Part shown: one piece after another, positions 7,973-16,604 of the stretch | Position numbering within the stretch: the stretch's first letter is position 1 | How the letters are laid out: every line of letters begins with the position of its first letter | DNA from: Vibrio penaeicida | GTDB lineage: Bacteria > Pseudomonadota > Gammaproteobacteria > Enterobacterales > Vibrionaceae | Length of the DNA stretch: 64,000 bases | Reading direction: 5' to 3' | Assembly (NCBI RefSeq): GCF_019977755.1 | Contig: NZ_AP025144.1 | Coordinates: 2,790,001-2,854,000, forward strand | Translations under genes and position numbers: made by a program | The notes under the pieces: model-generated | What the model saw: only the letters and a program-made list of their open reading frames with translations | Told to the model about the DNA's origin: nothing | Databases searched by the model: none

Positions 7973-8020
7973 AAGAAATAAAGAATCCACTATCGTCTAC
8001 GTCTTGTCACTTTCTATGGA

Positions 8021-8143
8021 ATGGATATGAACAAAAATCTGATGCTTATCTCAGGCACACTCTTTGGTGCGCTCGCTGCTATGATTTTATTCGCTTTGAT
8101 TTGCTTTAGCAGTTGGCTTGCCGTTACTCTTCTTATTTCGTGA
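8021..8143 (+). CDS. Possible tiny membrane peptide (38-40 residues)
   Basis: A short frame starting at ATG 8021 or 8027 encodes MNKNLMLISGTLFGALAAM..., almost entirely hydrophobic: one or two membrane passes ending SWLAVTLLIS. It ends 19 bases before the SDR start and has a candidate Fur box upstream. The N-terminus faintly resembles small membrane families such as DUF423, so it could also be the stub of a longer lost gene. Start-site signals are weak (GGA at 8018). Confidence 0.35.
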   Translation: MDMNKNLMLISGTLFGALAAMILFALICFSSWLAVTLLIS

Positions 8144-8162
8144 AAAACGTTGGAATAGACTC

Positions 8163-8864
8163 ATGCCACATGTCGTTATCACAGGCGCAAACCGAGGAAT
8201 TGGCCTAGCGCTCGTCAAACACTACTTACTCCAAAGCTGGACTGTTACAGCTACTTACCGTAACGCAAAGAATTCCGCAGAGCTTATCGAGCTTGCTCAA
8301 AATGAAGCGGCTCTAACGGCGGTTGAGCTCGATGTCACCGACTACCCTGCCGTGAATCAATTTGCCCAAAGCTCGTTTATCAAGAACGTAGGAAGCGTGG
8401 ATTTGTTGATCAACAATGCGGGTTACTACGGTCCTAAAGGGTATGGGTTTGGCAATACCGATGTAGAAGAGTGGCGAAAGGTGTTCGAGATCAACAGTAT
8501 TGCCCCACTTAAGTTGGTGGAAGCGTTCTTTGAGAATCTTAACTCTGGTCAGGGAAAAACCGTAGCATGCATTTCGTCTAAGGTGGGCAGCATGGCTGAA
8601 AATACCTCTGGCGGCGGCTATCTGTATCGCTCATCCAAAGCAGCGGTAAACTCTGTTGCGAAAAGCCTGCATAACGATCTTCATCCACATGGGTTCCATG
8701 TTGTTGCTCTTCACCCTGGTTGGGTGCAAACGGAAATGGGCGGACCAAATGCGCTTATTTCAACGGAAGAGTCTGCAAAGGGGCTTTACGAAGTTATCGA
8801 ATCTATTGATGCAGAAAAAAGTGGTGGGTTCTACGACTACCAAGGTAATACGATTCCTTGGTGA
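8163..8864 (+). CDS. Short-chain dehydrogenase/reductase
   Basis: A 233-residue classical SDR: TGANRGIG cofactor motif at the N-terminus, NNAGYYG, catalytic Ser in ACISSKVGS and the YRSSK Tyr-Lys pair. It reduces or oxidises a carbonyl/alcohol with NAD(P)H, and the short C-terminal part resembles the CsgA/sniffer-like branch. The frame opens earlier at 8118, but the fold begins at ATG 8163. It ends one base before the convergent LysR gene's stop. Confidence 0.88.
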   Translation: MPHVVITGANRGIGLALVKHYLLQSWTVTATYRNAKNSAELIELAQNEAALTAVELDVTDYPAVNQFAQSSFIKNVGSVDLLINNAGYYGPKGYGFGNTDVEEWRKVFEINSIAPLKLVEAFFENLNSGQGKTVACISSKVGSMAENTSGGGYLYRSSKAAVNSVAKSLHNDLHPHGFHVVALHPGWVQTEMGGPNALISTEESAKGLYEVIESIDAEKSGGFYDYQGNTIPW

Positions 8865-8865
8865 T

Positions 8866-9765
8866 TTACCCAAGCCAGCGTTTTAAGTGCTGAACCAATT
8901 TTTGCGGTCCTTCTGAGAGCTGGCGACCGAGCCGCGTAATTAAGTGCACCTCACCTTGCTGTAATATGGGGTGCGCGATGGGTATCGCAACCAACTGACC
9001 GTCGGCTACTTCTCTTGCCACCACAAACTCCGGCAACAAGGTTACCCCCATTCCAGAACGCACGAAGTGTTTAAGCACTGCAATTGAGTCGGTGGTTAGT
9101 TTGGGGTGAAATCGGATTCGTTGCTGAAATTCCGCCATACCAATTAACTGACGTACACCATAGTCCACATCCTGTAGACCTATTGGGTACTCAAGCAAAG
9201 TTTCTAAGGTGACGGGAGTATCCACCGTTGTCAGTGGATGATCGGGGGGAACAATAGCGCAAATGGGCTTAAGCACAATACTTTGGGAACGTATATTGGG
9301 GTGTTTGCTGGGGTGAAATAACAACCCAATATGCACTTCATCTTGCTCGACTTTGCGAATCACATCGTTCGAACCGCCCAAGGTGACGGAAAAGGTAAGC
9401 TCGGGATACTGAGCCTGAAATTGAGGTAAAGGCCCCGACATCAAATCGCCAATAAACCCTTCTCCAACGGCCAACTTTATATGGCCACTTTGCAAACCAT
9501 GAAGCGACTCTAAACTGGTTAGGCACGCTTCTTGGTTTGATATGGATTCACGGTAATATTTTAGGACAATATCCCCAGCATCGGTTGTTGCAACGCCTTT
9601 GCGGTGGCGCTCTATCAGCACGCAGCCGAGCTCTTCTTCCAGCATCGAAATCTGACGGCTCACCGCAGAAGGAGCAACATTGAGCTTGTCTGCCGCGGCG
9701 CGAATCGTCCCTAACATCACGGCTTCATAAAAATACGCCACGCGCTTTTCGTTAATTGGGTTCAA
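8866..9765 (-). CDS. LysR-family regulator, last gene of a six-gene operon
   Basis: A 299-residue LysR protein: the N-terminal winged helix (AVMLGTIRAAADKLNVAPSAVSRQISMLEEELGC) is followed by the periplasmic-binding-protein-like effector domain (HIKLAVGEGFIGDL...). Its start is 4 bases after the M20 gene stop, so it appears to be cotranscribed with the operon it presumably regulates, an uncommon position for LysR genes, which are usually divergent. The inducer is unknown. Confidence 0.9.
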   Translation of the reverse strand: MNPINEKRVAYFYEAVMLGTIRAAADKLNVAPSAVSRQISMLEEELGCVLIERHRKGVATTDAGDIVLKYYRESISNQEACLTSLESLHGLQSGHIKLAVGEGFIGDLMSGPLPQFQAQYPELTFSVTLGGSNDVIRKVEQDEVHIGLLFHPSKHPNIRSQSIVLKPICAIVPPDHPLTTVDTPVTLETLLEYPIGLQDVDYGVRQLIGMAEFQQRIRFHPKLTTDSIAVLKHFVRSGMGVTLLPEFVVAREVADGQLVAIPIAHPILQQGEVHLITRLGRQLSEGPQKLVQHLKRWLG

Positions 9766-9769
9766 ACGG

Positions 9770-10975
9770 TTATTCCGGTTTCAACTGAGCGTGTACAAGC
9801 TCAACCCAATAGCTTGCCCCAAGCGAAAGGATGTCGTCATTAAAATCGTAATGTGGGTTGTGCAATTCTGCGCTTTCTTCGCCCACACCGTTACCTACCC
9901 ATATGTACGCGCCTGGCTTTTCCTGCAACATAAAAGCAAAATCCTCAGCGCCCATGCTCGGTGCCATGCAGTGCTTCACGTTTTCTGCCCCGACCAAAGA
10001 TTCTGCGACCTTTGAACACCTTTCGGCATACTCGGGCACATTGATGGTTGGTGGATACATACGGCGATAGTCGACTTTTCCATTCGCCCCATAGGCTTCA
10101 CAAATGTGATGAACTTGAGTACGAATGCGGGATTCCAGTAGCTCTTGCACCTCGGGTGAGAAAGCTCGACAGGTGCCGGATAGCGTTACACTGTCGGGGA
10201 TGACATTGTAGGCTTCGCCTCCTTGCATCTTAGTAATACTCACGACCCCAGACTCTAGCGAGCTAAGTGTACGTCCGACAATACTTTGTAGTGATGAGAT
10301 AAGCTGGCCGGCAATCACCACAGGATCAACACCAAGGTGTGGCATCGCCGCATGACAGCCTTTACCGGTAATGGAGATATCGAATAAATCCATGGAAGCC
10401 ATCACAGCGCTGTTATGGACGGCAAATTTTCCTTTTTCTAGCCCAGGCCAATTGTGCATGCCGTACACCGCATCCACGGGAAACTGTTCAAACAAGCCCT
10501 GTTCGACCATGGCTCGCCCCCCCGCTTCCCCTTCTTCTGCTGGCTGAAATATCAAAACGACCGTGCCCGCGAAGTCGCGGTTTTCAGATAAGTATTTCGC
10601 GGCACCGAGTAACATGGCTGTGTGTCCATCGTGACCGCAGGCATGCATTTTTCCTTTGTGCTTTGAGCAATAATCAACGTCATTGAGTTCGGTTAGGTTT
10701 AAAGCATCCATGTCTGCTCTTAGCCCTATTGCTTTTGATTCATTTACCCCTGAATCGTTCGCTTGTGAACTCGCTAGCTTCCCTTTTACTGTTGCAACAA
10801 CCCCTGTTCCCGCTAAACCGCGGTGTACCTCAAGACCAAAGCTTTCTAGCAATGCCGCGACTTTTTCTGACGTTCTGTGTTCTTCGTACGCGGTTTCAGG
10901 GTGAGCGTGTATGTCACGCCTCCACGCCTGCATGTCTTGCTGTAAATCCTCTCCAATGGGCAATTCTGACTTCAT
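9770..10975 (-). CDS. M20-family amidohydrolase (hippurate/N-acyl amino acid hydrolase type)
   Basis: A 401-residue M20D metallopeptidase relative: metal-binding HACGHDGHTA (Cys113, His115), IFQPAEEGEAGG with the catalytic Glu, a dimerisation domain with GKGCHAAMPHLGVDP, and SMGAEDFAFML near the C-terminus. Such enzymes deacylate N-acyl amino acids or related amides. A low-complexity insertion (LASSQANDSGVNESK, about residues 67-81) is unusual. It sits 2 bases after the VOC gene and 4 before the LysR gene. It could remove an acetyl group added by the acetyltransferase in the same operon, which is inference. Confidence 0.9.
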   Translation of the reverse strand: MKSELPIGEDLQQDMQAWRRDIHAHPETAYEEHRTSEKVAALLESFGLEVHRGLAGTGVVATVKGKLASSQANDSGVNESKAIGLRADMDALNLTELNDVDYCSKHKGKMHACGHDGHTAMLLGAAKYLSENRDFAGTVVLIFQPAEEGEAGGRAMVEQGLFEQFPVDAVYGMHNWPGLEKGKFAVHNSAVMASMDLFDISITGKGCHAAMPHLGVDPVVIAGQLISSLQSIVGRTLSSLESGVVSITKMQGGEAYNVIPDSVTLSGTCRAFSPEVQELLESRIRTQVHHICEAYGANGKVDYRRMYPPTINVPEYAERCSKVAESLVGAENVKHCMAPSMGAEDFAFMLQEKPGAYIWVGNGVGEESAELHNPHYDFNDDILSLGASYWVELVHAQLKPE

Positions 10976-10977
10976 AT

Positions 10978-11871
10978 TTACTTCGCCTCTTCTGGGTAGA
11001 TTTCAATGATTGTGTTGCCAGCGTAGTGGGCAGGAATTCTGACCCCGCCTTCTTCAGTTTGGACGTAATCCACCCCATTTTTGTTCAAATGTTTTTTCGC
11101 TTTATCCATCGAGGTGGTACTCACTCGAATCGCGACGCCGGTGGGGAGTTCTTGTTCATCGATGGGCAAATCGATACCAGAGAATCGAGCGCGTGCAAAG
11201 TCTGGAGACACGACTTCAAATATTCCTCTGTCGGTTTGCACCTTCAGGTAGCCTTCTTGTAAATCCGTGGCTGCTTCACCATAAATACCGCTGAACCGCG
11301 CTTCAAGATCACTTGGGTCATGCGCAATGTACGTTACGCAGGTAATGCCATTTGCGCCATTAGGGTGGTTCATCCAATCTTCTACCCACACCAGCTCTGG
11401 TTTGTGTTGGTGACAGAAGAAATGCGAAATAGAGGGCGTTTCAGAATTGATCAGCATGACCAATGAAACAACCGCTTCTTCTTCCGTGCCGTCGGGGCGA
11501 TGCGCTACACGCCTAAAATCGACTATCCCGTTGTTCTCAACGCCACGTTCTTCCATCAATTGGTGATCTTGGCGAGCATCTTCACTGTGCAAGGCAACCA
11601 ATGAGATCCCTTCACGTCTTTCTATCGAATTACTGATGAATCGACCAAACGCAAACCCGCGTTCGTTTTTCATATCCAACGTGCTTCGATCGTAAATGCT
11701 GATCACTTCAATGAAGTTTTCAGGGAACATCAACAAGTGGTTATCTGTTCCCCAAGGGTGGTGATGCCTGGGGTTGATGAAGAATCCTAGCCTAGCGAAA
11801 TCTTCACAGGCTTTGTCCATGTCTTTGACAGCAACCAGCGGATGATCGATCCCTAGGTGATTGTTGCTCAT
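10978..11871 (-). CDS. VOC/glyoxalase-like protein (Glyoxalase_3 type)
   Basis: A 297-residue vicinal-oxygen-chelate-like protein. The N-terminal half starts GIDHPLVAVKDMDKACEDFARLGF and continues HHHPWGTDNHLLMFPENFIEVI, and a second related module begins GITCVTYIAHDPSDLEARFSGIYG. The fold binds a divalent metal and acts on substrates with adjacent oxygens (isomerases, dioxygenases, lyases). The reaction is unknown. Its ATG overlaps the preceding acetyltransferase stop by one base, so it is coupled to that gene. Confidence 0.8.
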   Translation of the reverse strand: MSNNHLGIDHPLVAVKDMDKACEDFARLGFFINPRHHHPWGTDNHLLMFPENFIEVISIYDRSTLDMKNERGFAFGRFISNSIERREGISLVALHSEDARQDHQLMEERGVENNGIVDFRRVAHRPDGTEEEAVVSLVMLINSETPSISHFFCHQHKPELVWVEDWMNHPNGANGITCVTYIAHDPSDLEARFSGIYGEAATDLQEGYLKVQTDRGIFEVVSPDFARARFSGIDLPIDEQELPTGVAIRVSTTSMDKAKKHLNKNGVDYVQTEEGGVRIPAHYAGNTIIEIYPEEAK

Positions 11872-12635
11872 TATTGGTTCCTTGGATGACCGATTGGCGT
11901 GGAGAACGAACTCGCTACCGTTGTATTGGGCTCAACAGGTTTTACAACTACCGCGCCACCTGCCACTTTGGCATTTTCGCCGACTTCGATGTTCCCAAAT
12001 ATCACCGCGCCTGCACCAATAAACGCGCCTTTTCGGATTTTAGGGTGCCTGTCTCCTTGGCCTTTACCTGTGCCACCCAAGGTGACGCTTTGGAATATGG
12101 TTACGTCGTCTTCAACTACCGCCGTTTCACCGATTACGATACCCACTGCGTGATCAAGAAAAATACCACTGCCGATTTTTGCGGCTGGGTGAATATCAAT
12201 GCCAAATACGCTGGCCACTTTCGCTTGAATATAGAGCGCCATAGGCTGCATGTTGTTGTGCCAGCAGTAATGAGCAATTCGGTAGCACTGCAATGCTTGG
12301 TAACCACCAAAGTAGAGTAATGGCGTGGAGTGATCTTTGATGCTGGCGTTGCTTTCCAATTGGCACAGTAAATCTTGCATCGCCGACTGGGCGATATCAC
12401 CCGAGCGCAACATCTGCTCACTCAGGAAGTCGTGCCACTTTTCTGCCCCGCTGTGCTCATCCTTGAGTTTTTCCGCCAACACTGAACAAAGTGCGTCATT
12501 AAAGCTGCGTCTTTCAAGAATATGTCTTTGATAAAAGCCCGCGAGCAATGGCATTTGCTGCATAACTTCGAACGCTTCTCCTTGAATGGATTGCCACAGG
12601 CGCGCTTTGTCTACTGTTCTTTGGTAATCGTACAT
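11871..12635 (-). CDS. Serine O-acetyltransferase (CysE-like)
   Basis: A 254-residue SAT: the helical N-terminal domain (residues 1-140) precedes a left-handed beta-helix of hexapeptide repeats (GIDIHPAAKIGSGIF, HAVGIVIGETAVVEDDV, IRKGAFIGAGAVIFGN). The catalytic His/Asp region is DIHPAAKIG and DHAVG. CysE acetylates serine as the first step of cysteine synthesis, but here the C-terminus is short and ends GHPRNQ, and the gene is buried in a catabolic-looking operon. It may supply O-acetylserine for a thiol pathway or acetylate another hydroxyl compound. Confidence 0.85.
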   Translation of the reverse strand: MYDYQRTVDKARLWQSIQGEAFEVMQQMPLLAGFYQRHILERRSFNDALCSVLAEKLKDEHSGAEKWHDFLSEQMLRSGDIAQSAMQDLLCQLESNASIKDHSTPLLYFGGYQALQCYRIAHYCWHNNMQPMALYIQAKVASVFGIDIHPAAKIGSGIFLDHAVGIVIGETAVVEDDVTIFQSVTLGGTGKGQGDRHPKIRKGAFIGAGAVIFGNIEVGENAKVAGGAVVVKPVEPNTTVASSFSTPIGHPRNQ

Positions 12636-12650
12636 TTGCTTGCTCCTTTG

Positions 12651-14189
12651 CTACTCCACCGAGTACCCGAATGCCATACTCGGTTCCTTTGCGGTTTCAA
12701 CCCACACGCTTTTGGTCTGCGTGTATTCTTTTAATCCATCGTATCCGCTAGAACGTCCATACCCGCTCTCTCCGAACCCACCAAATGGCGACATCACATT
12801 GATTGCCTTATAACTGTTGACCCAAAAAGTGCCAGCGTTAACCTGCGATGCCATGCGGTGCGCGAGACCCACATCTTTTGTCCACACTGCCCCCGCTAAG
12901 CCAAACTTGCTGTCATTCGCGATGGTTACGGCCTGCTCTTCATCATCAAATGGAATAACAGAAACCACCGGACCAAATATCTCTTGCTGTGCGACGGACA
13001 TATCATTGTTTACATTAGCTAAAATTGTCGGAGAATAAAAATATCCTTGCTCTCCGCCTGCAATTTTTGCGTGGTTGCCACCAGCGGCGACTTCCGCACC
13101 ATCCGCCAACCCTGCCTGAACCAAGTTTTGGATGTGAGAAAACTGGGCCTGATTATTGATGGGACCGACCATGGTGCTTTCTTCCCACGGCAACCCTTGC
13201 GTGATTTTCTTCGTGGCGGATGCCAGCCTTTCTACCACTTGCTCATAAATGCCTTTTTGCACCAATAAACGTGAGCCAGACACACAGCTTTGCCCTGCGG
13301 CGGAAAATACTGCCGCTTGCGCCCCTATTACTGCGCGGTCGATGTCAGCATCGTTAAACACAATATTGGCAGACTTGCCCCCAAGTTCTAATACGCAAGG
13401 AATCACTCGCTGGGCCGCGGCAGAAGCAATAATACTGCCCGTATTGGGTGAACCAACAAACACCACTTTCTTCGTCGCGTTGTGCGCTATCGCGGCTGCG
13501 CCCGTTGTGCGCCCCAACCCATTAATAACGTTCACTAACCCTTTGGGAATGCCTGCACTTTCAATTAACTTCACGAGAACCGTTGTGCTTAATGGCGTTA
13601 ACTCGCTCGGTTTTATTAGGACCGCATTTCCTGCACATATCGCAGGGGCGATCTGCCAACCGCCGGTAAAGATGGGGGCATTCCAAGGGGTAATTTGAGT
13701 CACAACGCCATAGGGTTCATGACGCGTATAGTTTAAATGGCTGGTCGGAACCGGAATCACGTCGCCCGTTAGCTTGTCGCACCAACCTGCATAGTACTCA
13801 AACATTTCAGCGACTTTCGCCACCTCAACACGGCAGTCTCGAATTGGTTTTCCTGCTGATATCGATTCTAACCAAGCAAGATCGTCTGCTGATTGTCGAA
13901 TGGCATCGCCACATTTCCACATGGCTCGCGCTCTTTCTGGTGCTGTTGTTTTCCACCAGTTTTTTTGCGCCGCAACCGCGGCTTCAGCGGCTTGATCGAC
14001 TAACGATTCTCCTGCGTCTTTATAGCTAAGAAAACGTCCTGCTGTGGCTGGGTTGGTTAAAAAAAGTTCTTCTCCATCGCCTTCAACTAGACGACCATTT
14101 ACCCAACTTCCGAACCTGGTTGAGCCTAAGAACGAGTTCAACAATGATTCAACTTGCTGTTCGCCATGGTTTTCGACATTCACTTTCAT
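12651..14189 (-). CDS. NAD(P)-dependent aldehyde dehydrogenase
   Basis: A 512-residue ALDH superfamily enzyme with Asn170 (TPWNAP), Glu268 (LELGGKSAN) and the nucleophile Cys302 (GQSCVSGSR), so the catalytic set is complete. It oxidises an aldehyde to an acid. The gene overlaps the upstream dehydrogenase stop by four bases (ATGA) and precedes the acetyltransferase by 15. An ALDH coupled to a hydroxyacid-type dehydrogenase suggests sequential alcohol/aldehyde oxidation, or semialdehyde handling by both enzymes. The substrate is unknown. Confidence 0.9.
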   Translation of the reverse strand: MKVNVENHGEQQVESLLNSFLGSTRFGSWVNGRLVEGDGEELFLTNPATAGRFLSYKDAGESLVDQAAEAAVAAQKNWWKTTAPERARAMWKCGDAIRQSADDLAWLESISAGKPIRDCRVEVAKVAEMFEYYAGWCDKLTGDVIPVPTSHLNYTRHEPYGVVTQITPWNAPIFTGGWQIAPAICAGNAVLIKPSELTPLSTTVLVKLIESAGIPKGLVNVINGLGRTTGAAAIAHNATKKVVFVGSPNTGSIIASAAAQRVIPCVLELGGKSANIVFNDADIDRAVIGAQAAVFSAAGQSCVSGSRLLVQKGIYEQVVERLASATKKITQGLPWEESTMVGPINNQAQFSHIQNLVQAGLADGAEVAAGGNHAKIAGGEQGYFYSPTILANVNNDMSVAQQEIFGPVVSVIPFDDEEQAVTIANDSKFGLAGAVWTKDVGLAHRMASQVNAGTFWVNSYKAINVMSPFGGFGESGYGRSSGYDGLKEYTQTKSVWVETAKEPSMAFGYSVE

Positions 14190-15118
14190 GAGTTTGCCTC
14201 CTTGCGCACGTAATCGACAATGCGATTAAAGTCTTCTGACCCTAAAACGGTGAATTGACTGTCTGACCAAATCTGAGTGACATCTTCCGATACTGGAAGC
14301 GAAAGCTGGCACTCTTCTATTAATTGTTTGGCTAACCCTAAATCTTTTCGCATCAACTGAGCGGTGAAACCGGAATCGAAGCTTTCATTCAGAACCCATC
14401 TTGGGAAATTCACCTCGCTGATCGCACTTCTTCCTGAGCCGGCATTAAGCCCATCAATCAGAAGTTCCGGATCCAACCCCGCTTTCACACCCAAGGTAAT
14501 GGCTTCTGCCGTGGTAACTAAATGGGCAGCACACAAGAGGTTATTCACCAGCTTGGCGACATGCCCACTACCCGATTTGCCAAGGTGCACCGTTTTTGCG
14601 CTCAAAGCGTCTAGATATGGCGTTGCTCTTTCAAGTGCTTCTGGCTCACCTCCCACCAAAATCACCATGGTCCCCGCAGAAGCGCCTGCCGCACCGCCAC
14701 TGAGTGGGCAGTCCAGCATTTGATGCCCAAGCCTGTTAAGTTTTTCGGCTAAACAGCGGGTAACATCGGGCTCCGATGTGGTGGTGTCCATAATTAATGT
14801 GTTGGGTTTGGCGTGCTCGATAATGCCGCCTTCCCCTTCAATAACGGATTGCACGTGTTTTGCTGTGGGTAGAGAGAGAAGAATGTTATCGACCGAAAGG
14901 CAAAGGGATTCGGTATCCGGTACTACCGTAACACCTAAAGCTTTAGCGGCTTCCTGTTGCTCAAAAGAAGGGTCCAGCCCATAAACGGTAAACCCTTCGC
15001 GAAGGAGTGTCATCGCCATGCCATGCCCCATACTGCCTAACCCGACAATACCGATGGCTTGCTGCGCTTTCGTATTTTGATTTTTCGTCTGCTGATCTTT
15101 CATTTCGTCACATTCCAT
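14186..15118 (-). CDS. 3-hydroxyisobutyrate/tartronate-semialdehyde reductase-family dehydrogenase
   Basis: About 310 residues of the beta-hydroxyacid dehydrogenase family: Rossmann motif GIVGLGSMGHGMA, substrate loop DCPLSGGAAGASAGTM, and catalytic Lys in GSGHVAKLVNN. It interconverts a 3-hydroxyacid and its semialdehyde with NAD(P). Possible starts are GTG 15124, ATG 15118 and ATG 15103; none has a strong Shine-Dalgarno, and 15118 is chosen provisionally. The N-terminal tail before the Rossmann fold is polar and Gln-rich. This is the first gene of the operon. Confidence 0.88.
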   Translation of the reverse strand: MECDEMKDQQTKNQNTKAQQAIGIVGLGSMGHGMAMTLLREGFTVYGLDPSFEQQEAAKALGVTVVPDTESLCLSVDNILLSLPTAKHVQSVIEGEGGIIEHAKPNTLIMDTTTSEPDVTRCLAEKLNRLGHQMLDCPLSGGAAGASAGTMVILVGGEPEALERATPYLDALSAKTVHLGKSGSGHVAKLVNNLLCAAHLVTTAEAITLGVKAGLDPELLIDGLNAGSGRSAISEVNFPRWVLNESFDSGFTAQLMRKDLGLAKQLIEECQLSLPVSEDVTQIWSDSQFTVLGSEDFNRIVDYVRKEANS

Positions 15119-15255
15119 TAACACTCAATAGAGTCATAGTAGACAAAGATAAGAAAGTGAAGAATGACAACAAAGAGACTTTATTGTTCTAATTTTGGCA
15201 ACGTGGGATTGTGTGGATCTGGAAGGCTGTTATAAATGAGGGATAGGTAAAAAGT

Positions 15256-15278
15256 AAGAGGCGTCGTTAGCGCCTCTT
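15256..15278 (-). terminator. Terminator of msrAB
   Basis: AAGAGGCG (15256-15263) pairs with CGCCTCTT (15271-15278). On the minus strand it follows the msrAB stop by about 50 bases and is followed by ACTTTTTACC. Confidence 0.7.
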
Positions 15279-15325
15279 TTGGATTAGGTATGTTGGTCTT
15301 AGCTTTAGAAAAAACTCAGTGCTGT

Positions 15326-16459
15326 TTACGCCTCAAACAAATACAGGTAGTCGCCGTAACCTTGGCTATCCATTTGCTCTACAGGAACAAACTTCATCGC
15401 TGCTGAGTTCATGCAGTAACGCAGACCGGTTGGCTTGGGCCCATCTGTAAACACATGACCGAGATGAGAGTCGCCAAACTTACTGCGAATCTCGGTTCTT
15501 GGGAACACCAGTTTAAAATCGGTTCTCTCAACCACATAGCTCGTGCTAATAGGCTTGGTAAAACTTGGCCAGCCCGTACCCGATTTGTACTTATCTGTGG
15601 ACGAAAACAGCGGCTCACCCGTGACTATATCGACATAAATACCCGCTTCTTTGTTGTCCCAATACTTGTTGTTGAATGGACGTTCTGTACCGTCTTCTTG
15701 CGTCACGTAATATTGAAGATCTGTGAGTTTTGCTTTAATTTGCTCATCCGCAGGTTTCTCATACACCTTCGCTGAGGGGGTAGTTTTCGCGTCGATCAAT
15801 TGGCGCAACGTTTTCGGATTCTTTTTACGATCATCACCAAACACTTCATCTAGGTACTGATCGCGACCAGAAGCAAAGCGGTAGTAGTTGTATTTCAGGC
15901 TACTCTTTTTGTAGTAATCCTGATGGTAGGCTTCTGCTGGATAAAACGTGTCAAACTCGATCAATTCGGTTTTCAACGGTTTCGGGAAAATCATCGCCTT
16001 ATCAATTTCCATCATAAATTGCTCGGCAATCTGTTTTTGCTCCGCATTGTGATAGAACACAGCAGGACGGTAATGTGCACCGCGATCGACGAATGACCCT
16101 TTGTTGTCTGTCGGGTCGATATGGCGGAAAAAGTGGTCCAACACTTCTTCATAGCTAACCACATTAGAATCGAACGTCACGCTTATCACTTCGATATGAC
16201 CCGTTTCGCCAGAAGCAACTTGGCGATAGGTTGGGTTTTCTAGATCTCCTCCAGAATATCCAGACACCACATCCAGCACGCCTGGCAGTTTTTCTAAATC
16301 AGATTCGGTACACCAAAAGCACCCACCGGCGAGCGTTGTTATTTCTGATTTACCCGATGCAGCTTTGGTTTCCATTGTATCTGCTGTTCCAGTTTGACTG
16401 AGCAAGAAGAACATCACAGGAACAGAGAATCCCACTAATAGTTTCGAGACTGTATTCAT
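15326..16459 (-). CDS. msrAB: Bifunctional peptide methionine sulfoxide reductase MsrA/MsrB, exported
   Basis: A 377-residue fusion. An N-terminal signal or anchor ([20 protein letters not shown]) targets the periplasm. The MsrA domain carries GGCFWCTE; the MsrB domain ends with [11 protein letters not shown] and RYCMNS (resolving Cys). The MsrB half lacks the CxxC zinc pairs, reading GIYVDIVTG where zinc enzymes have CxxC. It reduces both S and R diastereomers of methionine sulfoxide in oxidised envelope proteins. The frame extends to 16516, but the ATG at 16459 follows an AAGGAAG Shine-Dalgarno. Confidence 0.92.
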   Translation of the reverse strand: MNTVSKLLVGFSVPVMFFLLSQTGTADTMETKAASGKSEITTLAGGCFWCTESDLEKLPGVLDVVSGYSGGDLENPTYRQVASGETGHIEVISVTFDSNVVSYEEVLDHFFRHIDPTDNKGSFVDRGAHYRPAVFYHNAEQKQIAEQFMMEIDKAMIFPKPLKTELIEFDTFYPAEAYHQDYYKKSSLKYNYYRFASGRDQYLDEVFGDDRKKNPKTLRQLIDAKTTPSAKVYEKPADEQIKAKLTDLQYYVTQEDGTERPFNNKYWDNKEAGIYVDIVTGEPLFSSTDKYKSGTGWPSFTKPISTSYVVERTDFKLVFPRTEIRSKFGDSHLGHVFTDGPKPTGLRYCMNSAAMKFVPVEQMDSQGYGDYLYLFEA

Positions 16460-16604
16460 AACTTCCTTAACGTCATTTTTATCAATGGAGTTACATAAGA
16501 AGACAGGCGTAATCACAAAAAAGTTACAGCGATAATGAAAATTTCTCTCCCTCTTAGAATCGACAGGCGGAGTCTCCTAACCGTACCTATGACCGTTCCT
16601 TCGG

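Noticed and set aside
10729..11262. 177-codon plus-strand open frame across the M20 and VOC genes
   Set aside because: It lies wholly opposite two well-supported genes, has no ribosome site and reads as low-meaning sequence.
13249..13698. 149-codon plus-strand open frame inside the aldehyde dehydrogenase gene
   Set aside because: Antisense shadow of a conserved enzyme; no start signal and no recognisable domain.
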